The notes beneath the pieces were generated by a model. The model saw nothing but the letters and a program-made list of their open reading frames with translations, ran no database searches and was not told the DNA's origin. Positions 20,223 through 30,269 of a stretch of DNA of 64,000 nt are shown piece after piece. A program made the position numbers and the translations under genes. The DNA lies in contig NC_003283.11 of assembly GCF_000002985.6 (NCBI RefSeq), forward strand, positions 14,074,001 through 14,138,000, in the 5' to 3' direction. This stretch comes from Caenorhabditis elegans. Its lineage: Eukaryota > Nematoda > Chromadorea > Rhabditida > Rhabditidae. Each line of letters begins with the position of its first letter. Position 1 is the stretch's first letter.

Positions 20223-22977
20223 ATGCTTCGGGTTCTAACATTGATACTCTTTCTTGTCTCCTTGTCATATGGATTTCTTGAAGAAGCCGAAGGTGTAGAC
20301 CCTGGGAATCGAGTATGTGATCCAGATGAAGAACGAGCTGCACAGAGCTGTAAAAATGTGAGTCGAATAGATTGAACTGTCCGCTAGAGAGCAGAGCTTT
20401 TTCAAAAATGAATAATGAAATCTTGAAAAGCTGTGAGATTTCTCTTCAAAATGATATAGCAACTTGCGTGACTTTGATGTTTAAGCTAGGTTCCAATATA
20501 CATTTTTGTATTTGATTATGAAAAACTTTCGACCTACTCTATTAAAATGAAACTCATCAAATGTTCAAATAAACAAATAAAAATTGAACCTCGAACACTT
20601 GATTATTTTTTATAATGTTTACCATGACCTCGAAAGGACAGGGTTTTCAAAAATTGTTCACTGGGTCTTTCGTCAGGCCCTGAGAGTGTTGTATCATATG
20701 CTGGAAATGTGAATAGGAAACATTCTCTGAGTGTACGTACACCTTGTGGGTTCCGCCTGGTGTTGTGAGATGTGCAGAGTAGCCAAAATTCCAATCGATT
20801 AGTCTAAACGGACCGTTGTAGGCAATTAGTATGTACATAGATATATCTACATGAAATTGAATTTATGTCTTCTTTATAGGATTTTGGTTATCTTGTCTTG
20901 AAAAACAAATCATATTTACATCAATATTCTAATTATGGAGATACTATGAATATTTATATAAGTATGAATTTAAAGATTTTTTATTGCAAAACTGGAAAAG
21001 TGTTCTTCATGAAATGAGATGAATGAATGAGATCTTCAGGGAGTCACAGTATTGTCTGCAACATTCGAGTCAATTCAAGGCCAACACGAGTCATTCACGG
21101 CGAGCGATCACATTGGAATCAATCAAAATTGCAAGACTTCATTGGTGAGATGATTGATTATCTTTTGATAAGATTTGATTGTCCCATGTGACCGGAAAAG
21201 ATAGAGGGGTTAAGTGAATTTTTGTTTGTGAACAGGATTCAGTTAAATAATTTTGAGTCAATTGTTCTGTCTTCGCATTATCTAAAAAACGACACAATTT
21301 TTTTGAAGTCTTTCACAAAAAAAATTGACCCGTAAATTTTGCAAAGCACATTTCTGATTTAAAAAAAAAACAGAGCTTTATTTTGCAAGCACCGTGCCCA
21401 CAATGAGAAGGGTGTATTTATTTTGTAAAAAATTGTTTCACCGCTTTTTTTAAACTTTTTATTTACACTTAGAGCTCACTATCAAAAAAAATGCTAGATA
21501 CCACTAGATTTCAACAATAAATGCCTCAAATTTTAATTAAAACTCTAGAGGTAAGAAATAGGCGAGCCAAAGTTAATTTTGAAAACAAAAGCAGTCAGAA
21601 TTTTAGCCAAAACTACGAAGTTCTGCAGAAAAATAAACTAGCCCTTCTCCTCGTGTAGTACACAAGCCGTAAATCGACATGATGCCGTGTTTTTGCAAAA
21701 CGACGCTCCGTCTTTTTATCCATCGTTATGTTTTGAAAGTACTCTATTTAGTGAGTTGCTCCACTTCCAACCAAAGTCTCTAATTTTCAGACATGCCTGA
21801 AAACCAATGTTGGATGCTCCAATATTTCTCAGAATGACGTGGACACCTTAACCAAAAAATGCGATTACATGTTATACCTAACTGGTGGATTTTATGCGTG
21901 TTCTCAAAAATTGAAAAATCGAAAGGACAACTCGTTGTGCGTGGAAAACTTTTTTGATAATGCAGAGGTGAGATATTTTTGTGAGAAAATTTATTGGGGA
22001 AAATTAAAAATTTAACTTATCAAAATTTAATTTAGATCCCTCCCGTTTCATTGCACAATATAAATGCGAGTAGGAAAACGAGCCAAAAGGTTTTACCTCT
22101 CAATTTAAAAAACAGCTGTTCAATCTTTGATTTTTCTGATTTCTGAACGCTTAAGTGTTCCAAAAAACAAATCGGAATGATGAGAAGATGAGAAGAAACA
22201 TTTAAACCAGGAAGTGTGTGCACGTTTAAAAAGTACTGTAGTTTCAAATTACCCGTGTTGCGGAATTTTCAGAATAGAGACTACGGTAATCATTGAAGGT
22301 GCACACTCTTTTGAGACCGTACTTTAAGAGAACATTTTTGAAAATTCTGCATATGCATGCGATCAAGTATTATAATAATTCCACTAATACCCTGACCTCG
22401 AAAGGACAGGGTTTGCAAAAATTGTTCACTGGGTCTTTTGTAAGGCCCTGAGTGTTATATCATACATCGGAATATAAAATGTAAATAAGGGATACTCACT
22501 GAGTGTACGTACACTTTGTGGGTTCCGCCTGGTGTTGTGAGCTGTGCAGAGTAGCCAAAATTCCGACCGTTGTAGGCAATTAGTATGTACATAGATATAT
22601 CTACATGAAATTCATCTCACGAGAATTTTGGTTAAATTGAAAAAAAAGTCATTTAATGTATGGTAATAATCTTTTTTTTTCAATTTGGGCATAAAATTAG
22701 AAGTCATCGAAGTTGATAATTTTCTGACATCTATTCACAATTTTCGATAGTATAATAAAAATCAATTATCACAAAAAGAAACAACCTGAAACTAAAACAA
22801 CATTTCGGTAAACCCTATTAAAATACCCCATTTCAGGTTTCTAAAGATACACAATGCACAAATTGGAGCGATAACCGTGCCTGCCTAAAATGGACGATTC
22901 GAGATGCATGTGGAAGAAGTTATTGGAAACAATACAAACCTTATTGGCACTTGAAACATTCATTGATGGGATGCTAG
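20223..22977 (+). CDS. Gene J: secreted DUF19-type protein
   Basis: Predicted exons are 20223-20357, 21040-21144, 21791-21967 and 22837-22977, phase 0, giving 185 aa. The signal peptide is MLRVLTLILFLVSLSYG. AGATTTCAG ends directly at the ATG, as a trans-splice acceptor would. Exon 3 has the family core (TCLKTNVGCSNI, KKCDYMLYLTGGFYAC, LCVENFF), and exon 4 has QCTNW, ACLKW, ACGRSYW and a terminal GC. Exons 2 and 3 are 105 and 177 nt, the same as exons 2 and 3 of genes G and P. Introns 1 and 3 are unusually long here and each carries a copy of the hairpin repeat. AATAAA at 23082-23087 places the 3' end inside the gene K 3' region. Confidence 0.72.
20621..20867 (+). repeat. Dispersed hairpin repeat, copy 2 (gene J intron 1)
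   Basis: Shares with copies 3 and 4 TTGTTCACTGGGTCTTT, AGGCCCTGAGAGTGTT, CACTGAGTGTACGTACAC-like and GGGTTCCGCCTGGTGTTGTG blocks. With copy 3 it also shares the end AGTATGTACATAGATATATC. The 5' stem is damaged (CC to CA). Confidence 0.85.
22390..22616 (+). repeat. Dispersed hairpin repeat, copy 3 (gene J intron 3)
   Basis: Full-length copy with an intact hairpin start and the GTGTACGTACAC palindrome. It ends at the TACATAGATATATCTACATG palindrome shared with copy 2. Confidence 0.85.
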
Positions 22978-23160
22978 AGACAATAGAAAACAAGTTGAAT
23001 TGTACAAAATGAATAAGTTTTTATTTAATTTAATATAGTTTTATTATATGTTGCAACAAAATTGAAGTTTTAAAGTTTTTTAATAAAGTAATAATGAAAA
23101 GATAAAACATATTTTTGGAGTTAAAAAAAAAATGTATGTACAACATACTAAATACGAAAA

Positions 23161-24629
23161 TCAATTAATACCTTTCAGATATTTAATTTTCTTCAAATTC
23201 TCCGAAATCACTTTTCCCGCTTCATGTCCGCAAAGGCTAGTGAATCCTTCCACCAAACATTTCAGATTTGTGTCGAAAAGACGTTTAAGCTCACGTGTGT
23301 CCTGAAAAATGTATGACTGAGTTTTTTAAAAAAATTTAAGAGTGATTCAGATTAATCAAACTCGATAGTTCTAGCCGTGATTTCACAATTTCAAGTGGAC
23401 GTTATTTGAAACATCAGGATATCATCAAAACATTTACCCTGACCTCGAGAGGACAGGGTTTTCAAAAATAGTTCACTGGGTCTTTTGTAAGGCCCTGAGA
23501 GTGTTATATCATATGCTGGAGTAGGATATGTGAATAGGAGACATTCTCTGAGTGTCCGTACACTTGACGGGTTCCGCCTATTGCTATTTGGTGTGCAAGG
23601 TGGCCAAACGCAATCAATATGCCTATAATGTCAATTGAAAGAAAACAACGTAGAAATGTGGATTGTATGCAAAGTATGAACCACTCATAACTATTTCCCA
23701 AGTTGCTCAAACTTACTTTTGATTTCAAATATGTTTTCACACAACGATTAGCGACTTTGTCAGCATTAAGTTTTCTCTGAATACAGTATGACAGTGGTGT
23801 TCCAACAAGATCCAACTCATAGCATTGCTTGATAACATTCCGATTCTTATCTCTTAATTTCTTGCAAGTGATAACATTTAGGTCCCTTTCAATGGTTTCA
23901 CATCCCTGGACAAACATAAAGTTATCCTCATCTTCTCCTCTCAACATTTCAAACGAGTTTTTTTCGTCCAGCACACTTTGAAGAGCTTCGGAAAACTGAA
24001 ATTGGAGATGCATTTGATTGGCTTCACAACAGTTGTTGGTTTTGAGTTACCTGTGTAAAACATTTGTTTTTAAACTCTTTCAAAACTCAAAACTCAAACT
24101 GAAAAAATAGATTCGGTCAAATATGTGCTGCGATGAAATCTCGAAGGAAAAAAAATAAACATATTTTTCCTGAAAATAAAAATAGACTTCTTCAAACCAC
24201 CTCACGTTAATCTCAGTTTCTCAAAAAATTACCTTAAAAATATTAAAATCGACTTTTTTCTGTTTTAAAATGATCCAATAAATCTTAAACTAAATGTTTT
24301 AGGGATTATTTATCTAGAAAGTTTTTTAATAGGTGGCCGTTAGAAATTTAAAAAAAAAACTTAAAAAAATTCTTCGGCTGTTGGAAACGGCGGTAAAAGA
24401 GATTTTCAGATAAATTGAGCTAACATGGTTTGCCAATTGCACAATTTTTGAGACAAAGACATTTTTGTCAGGCTCTAGTCCCTTTTTGTCAGTTGTAACT
24501 CACATCAGTCAGATGTCTATCAATAAGATGATCCATTGTTGAACACTCTTCTTGAACATGATATGGGGCTCCAAGAACGCCAAAAAACACGAAAATCTCG
24601 AATATCAAGAGCTGAAATATGAGCTGCAT
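23161..24629 (-). CDS. Gene K: secreted DUF19 protein
   Basis: Predicted exons in transcript order are 24629-24504, 23995-23717 and 23301-23161, phase 0, giving 181 aa. The signal peptide starts MQLIFQLLIFEIFVFFGVLG. The mature domain has EECSTMD, GCETIERD, TCKKLR, QCYELDLVGTPLSYC, NRCVKTY, KCLVEGF and LCGHEAG, the DUF19 cysteine spacing. Its poly(A) signal (23025-23020 on this strand) lies downstream of the gene J stop, so the convergent J and K transcripts should overlap. It is divergent from gene L, with 280 bp between start codons. A small exon between exons 1 and 2 cannot be excluded. Confidence 0.7.
23436..23640 (+). repeat. Dispersed hairpin repeat, copy 4 (gene K intron 2)
   Basis: Has the intact stem with one loop change (CGAG instead of CGAA), the TTCACTGGGTCTTTTG block and GGGTTCCGCC. 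The 3' half diverges from copies 2 and 3. Confidence 0.8.
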
Positions 24630-24909
24630 AACTGAGTCGAGTGTTTTCAAAAATAGTTTTGAAAATTTGAAAACATTTTGAGAAAAGGTGGGGGAGTTGG
24701 GTCATTTCACATGACAAAAGATGACAGCTGACAAAATAATATTAGAACAAAGTTTTGTTGTTTGTTTCTCGGAAAAATATTGAGAGAAGAAATTGAGAAC
24801 AGTTGTACCTGAAAAAAAAAGAAAAAAGAAATGACAAAAAAAGAGGGAAACAACAACAAAACAGCGAAGGAAGAAGAGACAATTATTTTCACTTTCAATT
24901 TTCGGAAAG

Positions 24910-26289
24910 ATGAATCTTCTTATATTTTTGACTATTCTCCCATTTTTGCTCTTTCTATCAAAAGCTGAAAATTCTCCACTTGATTGCTCAAAAGATGATC
25001 TTCAACTTACTGTAACATGTCGTCCAAAACTTGCAAAACTCACAGATGAAATGAAGAAGAATCCATTGAATTCTGGTTTTCCATCTGTTGAAACATTGAA
25101 TAAAATGTCAGGATATTGCAAGGAAGCCATGAGTTGTGTTAGTCCAGCCAAGTGTCCGGCAATCACTGAAAAAATGAGCAAATTTGCCACAATGTGCAAG
25201 ACCATCGACTTCATGTCTGGACCGTATGCTCAATGTGCAGCAAAGGTGCGCTAGAATTTACAGAAATTGCAATTTAAAAATAAAGTAGCTCTACTCCGTA
25301 AAATATCTCAAAAATTTAATTTGTTTGATTTTTTCAACCCTTTTTCAGTTTTTTGAAATGCCAAGTTACTACTCAACATTCCCGTCCCATTTTAGAGTAT
25401 TTTCACAACATTTATTATTGTGCTAGTCTGCAGAAAGAAAGCATTTCATAAGTCAAAATTTCCAAAGTTCGATAAACCTGTTTTCAAAATTTAACTCAAG
25501 TAAACATTTATTTCAAATTTTAGGCAAACTGGACGTCGCTAGATTTTCGAAACATACCACAAAAAATCTCGATTTTTCTATAAATCATTTTTAGAATAAC
25601 TAAGTGACAGAATCATATTAAACCGGGTTCAATAATTATTAGTTTTTTAAAATGTATATTTTTGTCATAACTATTCGAGGTAGCTACCTCATTTGTGTTA
25701 AAAACTGGAATATTTCGTAGAATTTTGAAAAAATTTTGCCTTATTCGATACAAAATTAAATAATTATTCAAAAAAAAACCTCTTGGAAATGTCAAATTGA
25801 AAAGTTAAAATTTAGTAAGAGTTAAAGAAAAACCAGTAACTTCATTGAACTCTACATTTGATTTTCGACTAAAAATTGTTCTGTAGTTTTAAATGTTCAA
25901 TAGTTTCAAAAAAGTCATGTACAACTATTTAAAAATAAATTAAATTACTGAAATTTCAGCCACTTGATAATTTTATTCATTTCAGCTGAAAGCAAGCAAC
26001 GACAAAACAGAGTGTGTTCAATGGTATTTCAGTGACAAATCAAGAGTAAGATATTCCAGCTTTTACTGTGTTATAAAATTAAACAAATTCAGATGTCAAC
26101 CGATCAAAAATGTGCTCAATTCAAAGCTAAAAAGCAATGTATTGAAAAAGATTTTGGAAAGGCGTGTGGAGATTCCACGTTGAAAAGTTTCCGCGAGGTA
26201 GTTTTAGTGTGGATTTTTGAAAATTGAAAAATGAATAAATTTAGAATATCAACTACGTCTCAAAGTTTGCTGGATGCCCTGTTCACTGA
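24910..26289 (+). CDS. Gene L: secreted DUF19 (T20D4.11-like) protein
   Basis: Predicted exons are 24910-25245, 25986-26045, 26093-26197 and 26245-26289, phase 0, giving 181 aa. The signal peptide MNLLIFLTILPFLLFLSKA is strong. Exon 1 holds most of the domain: DCSKDDLQLTVTCRPKL, MSGYCKEAMSCVSPAKC, MCKTIDFM and GPYAQC, the canonical DUF19 spacing. Later exons add ECVQWY, KCAQFKAKKQC, ACGDSTL and GCPVH. It is the most typical family member in the window. It is divergently placed from gene K and may share its promoter region. Confidence 0.82.
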
Positions 26290-27279
26290 TAATTAATTGT
26301 GTCTGAAAATTTTTACTAAATGCATTATGTATTGCATTTCCAGATTCTTGTTATCTCTTAGAGTCGCATTTTTCAATACTCGTGTTCTTTTTGCACATGT
26401 GTGAATAGGTATTTAAAACCGCAAACCATCTGCAAATGTAGGAATCAGGCGTGGAAACTCTTGAAGCTTGGTTTCTTTGAATGCTTGAAAATGTTCGTAG
26501 ATTTTCTTTAAAATCCAATTCAAGTTATTCTTGAAACAACAGGTTTCGGAAAATATTATTTATTTTTAAGAAGTAGGCAAGCAAAAGAAAAACTTACTCA
26601 ATACGGAAAGCTTTCCAATTATTCAAGCGTATATGTATACATATATATTTTCTTGATATTTATACAGATTGATAAAAAATAATTTTCCAAAAATTTGCCT
26701 GAAAGCTTGAAAAGCTTGATCAAACAAGGGGTGATTGATGCTTGATGCTAGAAAATCTGATCTTGTGCTCGATTTTCACCCCTGGTCGGAATATTATTTT
26801 TACTGAAAACAATGTCTTGGCAAATATTGGGAGTCTTGGACATAGAACGAGGAAGTTGAACTCGAGCAACTGCAAAGTCTGAATCGGATTGTTCTTTGTG
26901 CGAAAACAATTAGTGCCAAAGTGCTATTTTTCCATCAAAATTGACCAACACTAACCGCTCAAAAATATTCCCTTGCTCCTTCTTCTCCACTACCAATGTT
27001 TCATTTCTTCCCAGAACTGCCCAACCTTTGTGTAAAACTCTAAGGAACTCTGCTCCGAAAAGTTGTTTGCCTACACTGTAACAGCAGCAATATGTCCCTT
27101 GGCCTCCAGTGTTGTAATAAGTTCTTTTTTGAAAACATCCGCGGACCCTTGTGCTCTGCGGTCTCTCGGCAGAAAAAAAAGATGGACACAAGGGCTGATG
27201 TGTTGAGCAACTGTTCCCCAAACCAGAGCTTCTCCAACTTTTCCTAACCAATCACTCTTGTCAAACTTTTGTTGCAAGA
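26290..27279. other. Intergenic, genes L to M
   Basis: Contains a small palindromic AT stretch (GTATATGTATACATATATAT, near 26630). Frames on the minus strand over 26910-27251 overlap the gene M upstream region and show no family pattern. No gene is supported. Confidence 0.45.
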
Positions 27280-28646
27280 ATGATCGTCTTGTTCCTAACG
27301 TTCCTCACATTCTTCACATATACCATTGAATGTATTCCAAATGTTACGGTCAATGAATTTTCTGCCGACCTCCAGGTGAGAGACTCTTCTAGAAGAAATT
27401 ATATTTTTTCCTTATTCTTTTTTAAAACTTGTCCCATTTTTAAATAAAAACGGCTTGTAAAAAACATTATTTAAAAACACAAGGTAATTCAAATTGTATA
27501 TAACCTGAGAGCCCAAATTTGTAGATAAATTTGAGATTTACCATAACTGAAAATTTTCAAAATTTAAAATTTAATAAGAAGTTTCACTTTGATATTTATT
27601 TATCTTTACAATATTTGAATGTACAAAATTGCAACTGGAATAACTTCCAAGTTTTCAGATGAGCAAATACATTAAGCTTTTATTCTTCAGAAAGAAGGTC
27701 GTTCGGATCCTTACCTAATGTGCACAATGATTTCACAAACCCTCGGCAACTGGAAATTGTTTTTCGAAGCTCATCATTGGGGCTCACCGGAAACTTTGAA
27801 CCTTACTTCAGAAGAATTCAATCAAATTAATAATATATGCGAACGTGAAGCTGTGGGTTTGGTATTTGGATACTTTCACCGCAAAAAAAAATAATCAAAA
27901 ATATTACAGATTTCTAGAAGTTGCTTTTTGCCAAGACTAATGCTCAAGATTGTTTGCAAAAAAGTTGATGTACTCCAGAGTGAATTTGGAAAATGCATGA
28001 AGGATGTGAGTTTTTTACTATTTAACATTTACCTTCATTTTGATAACTATTAAACTTCAAAAGATATAGAAATCATTTTAAATTCAATTTACAAAATAAT
28101 ATTAGAAACATGAGATTTAAAAATTAATATATCAGAAACTTTTAGAAGTTTTAGTTACTTAAAATAAACTAGCCGTGTAAATTATTTATCCAGTTAAAAA
28201 TATTTTCTTTGATTGCTTGATAAATTTGTAGCGTAGGTGTTTGTGTAAGAACGACGTAGGTGTAGGTGAAAACAATCAGGTAGGCAATTTTAAGGTATAA
28301 CTGAAACCATGAATGCTGGAAAAAGTTCAATATTTTTGATTAATAATTATTTTTGAACAATCCGAAAAATGTAAATAATTTGACCATAGGTATTTAAATT
28401 TTCAACAATTTTGAAAAATATTATCACTTTCTCACAGTTGGTATGTTTCAGGTACAAACAATGAAAATCGAATCGGAGATTTTCGAATCATTTGCAAAGG
28501 ATTTTAGTTTTGACGGAATAAGTAAAAAATGCAGATTGCTTCAAGACCCAAAGATGCCGACAGACATTGGCGAGACATGCGGTGAAGAGGCTCAATTGTC
28601 ATTCACAAAGAAACGAAGATTACTCTATTATATTTTTGATTGCTGA
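27280..28646 (+). CDS. Gene M: divergent secreted DUF19-type protein
   Basis: Predicted exons are 27280-27375, 27691-27852, 27910-28005 and 28452-28646, phase 0, giving 182 aa. The signal peptide is MIVLFLTFLTFFTYTIEC. Exon 2 has LMCTMISQTLGNWKLF and NNICEREA, exon 3 has SCFLPRLMLKIVC and KCMKD, and exon 4 has KCRLLQ, TCGEEAQLSF and a last-codon Cys. The cysteine order and the exon sizes (96, 162, 96 nt) fit a remote DUF19 member, but sequence similarity to genes E-L is low. It ends in FDC. Confidence 0.65.
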
Positions 28647-30192
28647 GTTTGAAACTCTACTTTTTTTTAAATTTGTTCAAAACAACAAGTACAACTCCAA
28701 AATTACATGTAGCTGGTAGAGCCAGAATATCAACAAAAAAAGAAAATTTGATTGTATATAATGCAAATTTTCACAGTATTTGAATGTGTTCGAATATAAA
28801 TAAAAATTAATTCAGATGAGTTCAATGAACAAGAAATCAAGAAACTTTCATCTTTTTAAACTTTACTTTTTTAGAATTACATTTTTGGAAGCACGATGCT
28901 ACCTACTCCGTCTAATCTCTCTGATGGAATTGTCTCCAAATAGAAATTTCAGATTAATCAGTGTGTAGCACTAATTTATAGTAAATATCATTTTCATCGA
29001 AATGATCTAGAGTAATTTTTGAACTGTTTACTGTCTTTGAAAATTGATAGGTTTTAATCTTGTTTTCAAATATGTGGGCAATGCAGAGAATGCAAAAAAA
29101 CTTGTTCTCATTCGTATTTTCTTGAAACTACTGAAAATTACCAGTTTTCATTTATAAATTATAACGAAAACAAAACAAAAAGTACTCAGAATGTGTCACA
29201 AACAACTGCAGAAGATTTGTTTGATTGTTAGTACAAAACCATGAAGCTGCTGAAAATTTTTTTTAAAGCTTGAACTGGAAAACATAATAATCATCAATTT
29301 TCTAAGAAAGTTTTAGAATACATATCAGTTTATATGCAAATTTTTGGTTTTATTCTTGAGTGAAACATTCAATTTTTATTATAATTACTTTTCAGGCAAT
29401 TTCTTTCTTATTGTCCCAAATGTATAAATGTTTAAAAACTTTTTCATACAAATAGCTAGTAAAGTTTCTAGTTTTACAGTTATAATAGATTGAAACATTT
29501 GTGAAAAACACGATGCCGGATATAATTATGGCAGGCGTTCGGAAAATTCGCAAGTATATATAAGCTCCACTAAGTATATGTAGTGTTATTTGAAATTCTC
29601 AGCGTTCTACTCACATTGTGAATAAACCTGAACTGCCAACAACCACATTTCATTCTGATTCGTTATCTCTATATTGTTTTGTTGTGATCACTGAACACGA
29701 AAGACACACCGATCCATTTCATTTTCAAGTAAACAAATGTCTGATAGACTATACTATCGGGCATACAATAGAAACCTGTACCCAACCTTCACAACATATG
29801 TGCAGGTTTGAATTCGATGAATTGTTGTTTCCATATGAGATTTTTAGATATAACTAATAAACAAGAGAGCGTAGAGAGTAAGCGGTCAAAAAACCTTTAT
29901 CAGATCCGGCGATCAACTAGTTCTTGACAGTAAACAATGTGATGGACCGCACAAAGCATTTACATCATCCGAAACGATTCTGCAGAGACGCCTGGGGAAG
30001 ACGGAGAACTTGGCGAGTTTCCCATTTTTTGATGAAAACAAAACAAAACGGGCGTCAAGAGTACACGGAGAATATTGATCACTGTAATCCATAATTCCAA
30101 CCTTGATCGTTACCCTCTTTTCTTGTTGATGTAAATTTTATTAGAATAACAACAGAAAAACACGAAAATCCCGACTTCTGAAATAATAAGAT
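28647..30192. other. Intergenic, genes M to N
   Basis: About 1.5 kb of AT-rich sequence. A TCTGATAAA (minus strand, about 29896-29904) is a GATA-type site of the kind used by intestinal factors, 370 bp before gene N. Its relevance is inferred. The 79-codon frame at 29618 has no signal peptide or family pattern. Confidence 0.45.
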
Positions 30193-30235
30193 GTTACCGC
30201 CCTAATGAAAGGAGTGAAAGATTTCGGTATATAAG
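30193..30235 (+). promoter_or_regulatory. Core promoter of gene N
   Basis: TATATAAG at 30228-30235, 34 bp before the start codon. Upstream, GTTACCGCCC (30193-30202) is matched by GTTGCCGCCC before gene O. ATCTTCAG ends about 10 bp before the ATG and could be an initiator or a trans-splice acceptor. Confidence 0.65.
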
Positions 30236-30269
30236 ATCGTCTGAAACTACTGGAATCTTCAGTCCAACA

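Noticed and set aside
26910-27277. Three overlapping minus-strand frames upstream of gene M
   Set aside because: They overlap each other and the gene M 5' region, and none shows splice structure or recognisable residues.
29618-29857. 79-codon plus-strand frame before gene N
   Set aside because: No family pattern, no signal peptide and no convincing splice partners.
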